From: Bog-473 sp963850095
GTDB taxonomy: Bacteria > Actinomycetota > Acidimicrobiia > Acidimicrobiales > RAAP-2
NCBI GenBank assembly: GCA_963850095.1
Contig: CAWKJX010000016.1
Span: 1 to 64,000 of the forward strand
Direction of reading: 5' to 3'
Length of the DNA stretch: 64,000 bases
Position numbers and translations under genes: made by a program. This document shows, piece by piece, positions 61,670 through 64,000 of this stretch. The notes beneath the pieces are model-generated. The model did no database searches. It was not told the origin of the DNA and saw nothing but the letters and a program-made list of their open reading frames with translations. Every line of letters starts with the position of its first letter. The stretch's first letter is position 1.

Positions 61670-63157
61670 ATGACCGTGACGAACAAGACGGCGCCGTCCC
61701 TGCGCCACGCGGAGCAGCTCTTCATCGGCGGGTCCTGGGTGGACCCGTCCTCCCGGGACACCATTGACGTGATCGATTCGACCAACGAGAGCGTCTTCCT
61801 GTCCGTGGCCGAAGCCAAGGACGAGGACGTGGCGCGTGCGGTCGAGGCGGCCCGCCTCGCCTTTGACCAAGGACCGTGGGCCCGGATGTCCCACCTCGAG
61901 CGTGCCGGCTATCTGCGCGCCCTGGCGGACGGGCTGCGCGAGCGGGCCGCCGACCTCGGACAACTGTGGCCGCGCGAGTCCGGAGTTCTGCACTCGGTGG
62001 CCCAGTATGCGGCAGTGGGCGGCGCGGCGACCTTCGAGTACTACGCCGGGCTGGCCGACACCTACCCGTTCGAGGAGCAGGTCACCCCGTCGGCGGGCGA
62101 GTTCGGGCTCTTGGTCCGCGAACCCGTGGGCGTCGTCGGCGCCATCATCCCTTGGAACGCTCCGCTGGGTCTCATCAGTTACAAATTGGCACCGGCGTTG
62201 ATCGCGGGCTGCACCGTGATATTGAAGTCCTCGCCCGAGGCACCGGCCGAGGGGTACATCCTGGCCGAAATTGCCGAAACGGTCGGGTTGCCGCCCGGGG
62301 TCGTCAACGTGCTGACCGCCGACCGCGAGGTCTCCGAGTTGCTCGTGCGGGACCCGCGGGTGGACAAGATCACCTTCACCGGATCGACCGCCGCCGGCCG
62401 ACGGATCGCCTCCATCTGTGGCGAACGGATCGCCCGGTGCACGCTCGAGCTGGGTGGCAAGTCTGCGGCGGTCGTCCTCGACGACATGGACATCGCCACG
62501 GCGGCGGGCACCCTGGCTCGGGCGGAGTGCATGCTCACGGGCCAGGTCTGCTCGTCCCTGACGCGGATCGTCGTGACCGAGCGCCGGCACGACGAAATGG
62601 TCGAGGCGTTGGCCGATGCCTTCTCCCGCGTGCAGGTGGGCGACCCGTTCGAAGCGGGTACCCAGATGGGTCCGCTCGTGGCCGAGAGGCAACGTGACCG
62701 GGTCGAGGGATACATCAGCAAGGGTAAGGCAGATGGGGCCACCCTGGTGACCGGCGGCCGCCGCCCGGGGCACCTCGAGAAGGGTTACTACATTGAGCCG
62801 ACGGTCTTTGGCAACGTCGACAACTCATCGACGATTGCGCAGGAGGAGATATTCGGTCCCGTCCTGAGTGTCATCCCGGCCCGGGACGAGGAGCAGGCCG
62901 TCGAAATCGCGAATGCGACGATCTACGGCCTCAACGCGTCCGTGTTCACCAACGACCTCGACCGTGCCCGCCAGGTCGCAGGTCAGCTGCGATCGGGCAC
63001 GGTCGGACACAACGCGTTCCGCACCGATTTCGGCGTCGCGTTCGGCGGGTTCAAACAGTCGGGCATAGGGCGCGAGGGGGGCACCGAGGGACTGCTTCCC
63101 TTCCTCGAGACCAAGACCGTCGTTCTGGAGGGACGGCCTACGGGCTACGAGGCGTAG
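61670..63157 (+). CDS. NAD(P)-dependent aldehyde dehydrogenase
   Basis: A 495-residue ALDH. Catalytic features: PWNAPLGL (Asn of the oxyanion hole), ILKSSPEAP (Lys of cofactor binding), FTGSTAAGR, LELGGKSA (general-base Glu) and GQVCSSLTR (nucleophile Cys), with EEIFGPVLSV near the end. GAGAGG RBS before the ATG. Substrate is unknown; the upstream CoA-transferase suggests aldehyde/acyl-CoA catabolism. Confidence 0.92.
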   Translation: MTVTNKTAPSLRHAEQLFIGGSWVDPSSRDTIDVIDSTNESVFLSVAEAKDEDVARAVEAARLAFDQGPWARMSHLERAGYLRALADGLRERAADLGQLWPRESGVLHSVAQYAAVGGAATFEYYAGLADTYPFEEQVTPSAGEFGLLVREPVGVVGAIIPWNAPLGLISYKLAPALIAGCTVILKSSPEAPAEGYILAEIAETVGLPPGVVNVLTADREVSELLVRDPRVDKITFTGSTAAGRRIASICGERIARCTLELGGKSAAVVLDDMDIATAAGTLARAECMLTGQVCSSLTRIVVTERRHDEMVEALADAFSRVQVGDPFEAGTQMGPLVAERQRDRVEGYISKGKADGATLVTGGRRPGHLEKGYYIEPTVFGNVDNSSTIAQEEIFGPVLSVIPARDEEQAVEIANATIYGLNASVFTNDLDRARQVAGQLRSGTVGHNAFRTDFGVAFGGFKQSGIGREGGTEGLLPFLETKTVVLEGRPTGYEA

Positions 63158-63458
63158 CGTTCGGCACGGTGGGGCCGGAACCGGCGGAACCCCCCGACCC
63201 TGAACGAGATGAATGAACGGGCAGTCCTCGAGTTCGCCTGGGCCGTGGGCGTCTGGATTCGACGCTCGAGTATCCGTCGGCGCGGCCCAGCAGTCAGACG
63301 CCTCGTCCCACCTGGGGCACCGGGTCACGGAGCTTGTCAGCCGGTCGGTGGGAGTGCGTTCCGCGGTGTCGTCTGATCGACGCCGAAATGGCATGGACAC
63401 GTAGGGCCCATGCGCTGAGACCAGAGTTCCAAAGACGACGAGCGCCCGTCGACCGGGG
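63158..63458. other. 301-bp gap between ALDH and fur, no gene seen
   Basis: Short plus-strand ORFs here have no RBS and no recognisable product. The ALDH and fur genes converge across it, so it probably holds only 3' untranslated sequence. Confidence 0.5.
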
Positions 63459-63929
63459 CTAGCGCTCTGCGCAGAGAGCGCACTTCCCGATGATGTCCAG
63501 GGCGTGCGAAGTCGGGTGAAAGCCTTGTTGGGCTGCGAGCTCTTCGACGACGCGGTCGACCGTTCGCTCGAAGGCCGGCGTGGGAGTCACGTCGATCACC
63601 CGTCCACAGCTGCTACAGAGCAAATGGTGGTGGTGCTCGGTGAGGTCTTCGGCGAGCTCGAACCGGGCGAACTCGTCGCTGGCCGCGATGCGCCTGACCA
63701 CCCCCGCACTCTGGAGGTCGACGAGGTGGCGATAGGCCGAGCTCCTCGGCACCTCAGGCAGCTCGGCGGCGATGTCCGAAATGCTGACCGGGTGGCCGTG
63801 CGAGGCCAGGAATTCGACGATGGCGCGCCGGCCCGGCGTATAGCGCTGGTCGATGCGCTTCAGGCAGATTTCGACCAGGTCGTGCAGGTCGTCGTCCTTC
63901 AGATGCGCGTGGGATGCTTCGACGCCCAT
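63459..63929 (-). CDS. Fur-family transcriptional regulator
   Basis: A 156-residue regulator. The winged-helix domain reads RYTPGRRAIVEFLASHGHPVSISDIAAELP, then SSAYRHLVDLQSAGVVRRI. The metal region has EHHHHLLCSSCGRVIDV and the second CxxC in GKCALCAE, giving the structural Cys4 zinc site and the His-rich regulatory site. Whether it senses Fe, Zn, Mn or peroxide is not clear. A short palindrome lies upstream at the window edge. Confidence 0.92.
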   Translation of the reverse strand: MGVEASHAHLKDDDLHDLVEICLKRIDQRYTPGRRAIVEFLASHGHPVSISDIAAELPEVPRSSAYRHLVDLQSAGVVRRIAASDEFARFELAEDLTEHHHHLLCSSCGRVIDVTPTPAFERTVDRVVEELAAQQGFHPTSHALDIIGKCALCAER

Positions 63930-63989
63930 CGAACCGCCCTCCTTTGAGCGTCGGTAGACCCAGAGCCCGGGAACGCCGCCCCCAGCCTA

Positions 63990-64000
63990 GTGAGTCTCAC
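63990..64000. promoter_or_regulatory. palindrome upstream of fur, truncated by the window end
   Basis: GTGAG-T-CTCAC is a perfect 5-1-5 inverted repeat about 60 bp upstream of the fur start and may be part of a longer autoregulatory Fur-type box continuing beyond the window. Confidence 0.35.

Overview
The window is 64 kb of very GC-rich chromosome with GTG/TTG starts, dense 1-4 nt gene overlaps, a HrcA-type CIRCE element, coproheme decarboxylase, class E-like sortase, CysO-like sulfur carrier and glucosyl-3-phosphoglycerate synthase. Together these point to an actinobacterium. The secreted beta-repeat protein and the overall gene mix fit Acidimicrobiia best (inference; no rRNA is present to confirm it).

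Layout. 1-1.54 kb looks like the end of an integrated element: a translationally coupled mini-operon (partial ORF, 40-aa ORF, AlpA-like HTH), a PIN-like toxin/antitoxin-like pair on the other strand, and then exactly the 5' half of a tRNA-Thr(UGU), cut after the anticodon loop. 1.7-5.3 kb holds a LytR_C-type membrane protein, trehalose phosphatase (otsB), trehalose-6-P synthase (otsA) and gpgS. 5.4-7.0 kb is a SAM-I riboswitch followed by a threonine-synthase-family gene overlapping a CysO/MoaD-type sulfur carrier. 7.0-8.9 kb is CIRCE-groEL-terminator with no groES. 8.9-14.2 kb carries hemQ-larE-NIL (coupled), a NUDIX-GNAT pair, and a TetR/SRPBCC/MBL locus with a clear operator. 14.2-23.9 kb holds secreted and membrane proteins, an MFS exporter, an amidase, a WYL regulator, DinB, DsbA-like and a PLP decarboxylase. 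23.9-26.8 kb is larB-larC, coupled to the decarboxylase and divergent from pheA. With larE this completes the nickel-pincer-nucleotide biosynthesis set, but no larA is seen.

26.8-44.9 kb: transporters, an amidohydrolase-VOC-VOC string, a RidA-like protein, a 5'-3' exonuclease, tRNA-Ser(UGA), typA, two unknowns, patatin, a methyltransferase and Lhr helicase. 45-47.4 kb: 5-oxoprolinase (pxpA and a pxpBC fusion). 48.4-52.6 kb: a surface-protein locus comprising a secreted C-anchored protein, a sortase with an unusual C-terminal extension and a Gly/Ser-rich membrane-anchored protein. 52.7-64 kb: EthD, CYTH-CHAD, NUDIX, a zinc alcohol dehydrogenase, HDAC-like, USP plus NarL-type regulator, STAS, CoA-transferase, ALDH and Fur.

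A striking global feature is that between 29.9 and 56.2 kb at least ten genes are broken by frameshifts, nearly all by exactly one extra base in a GC run, with the family signature continuing intact in the next frame. This looks like insertion-biased sequencing/assembly error, not gene decay, so the affected genes are described as reconstructed proteins.
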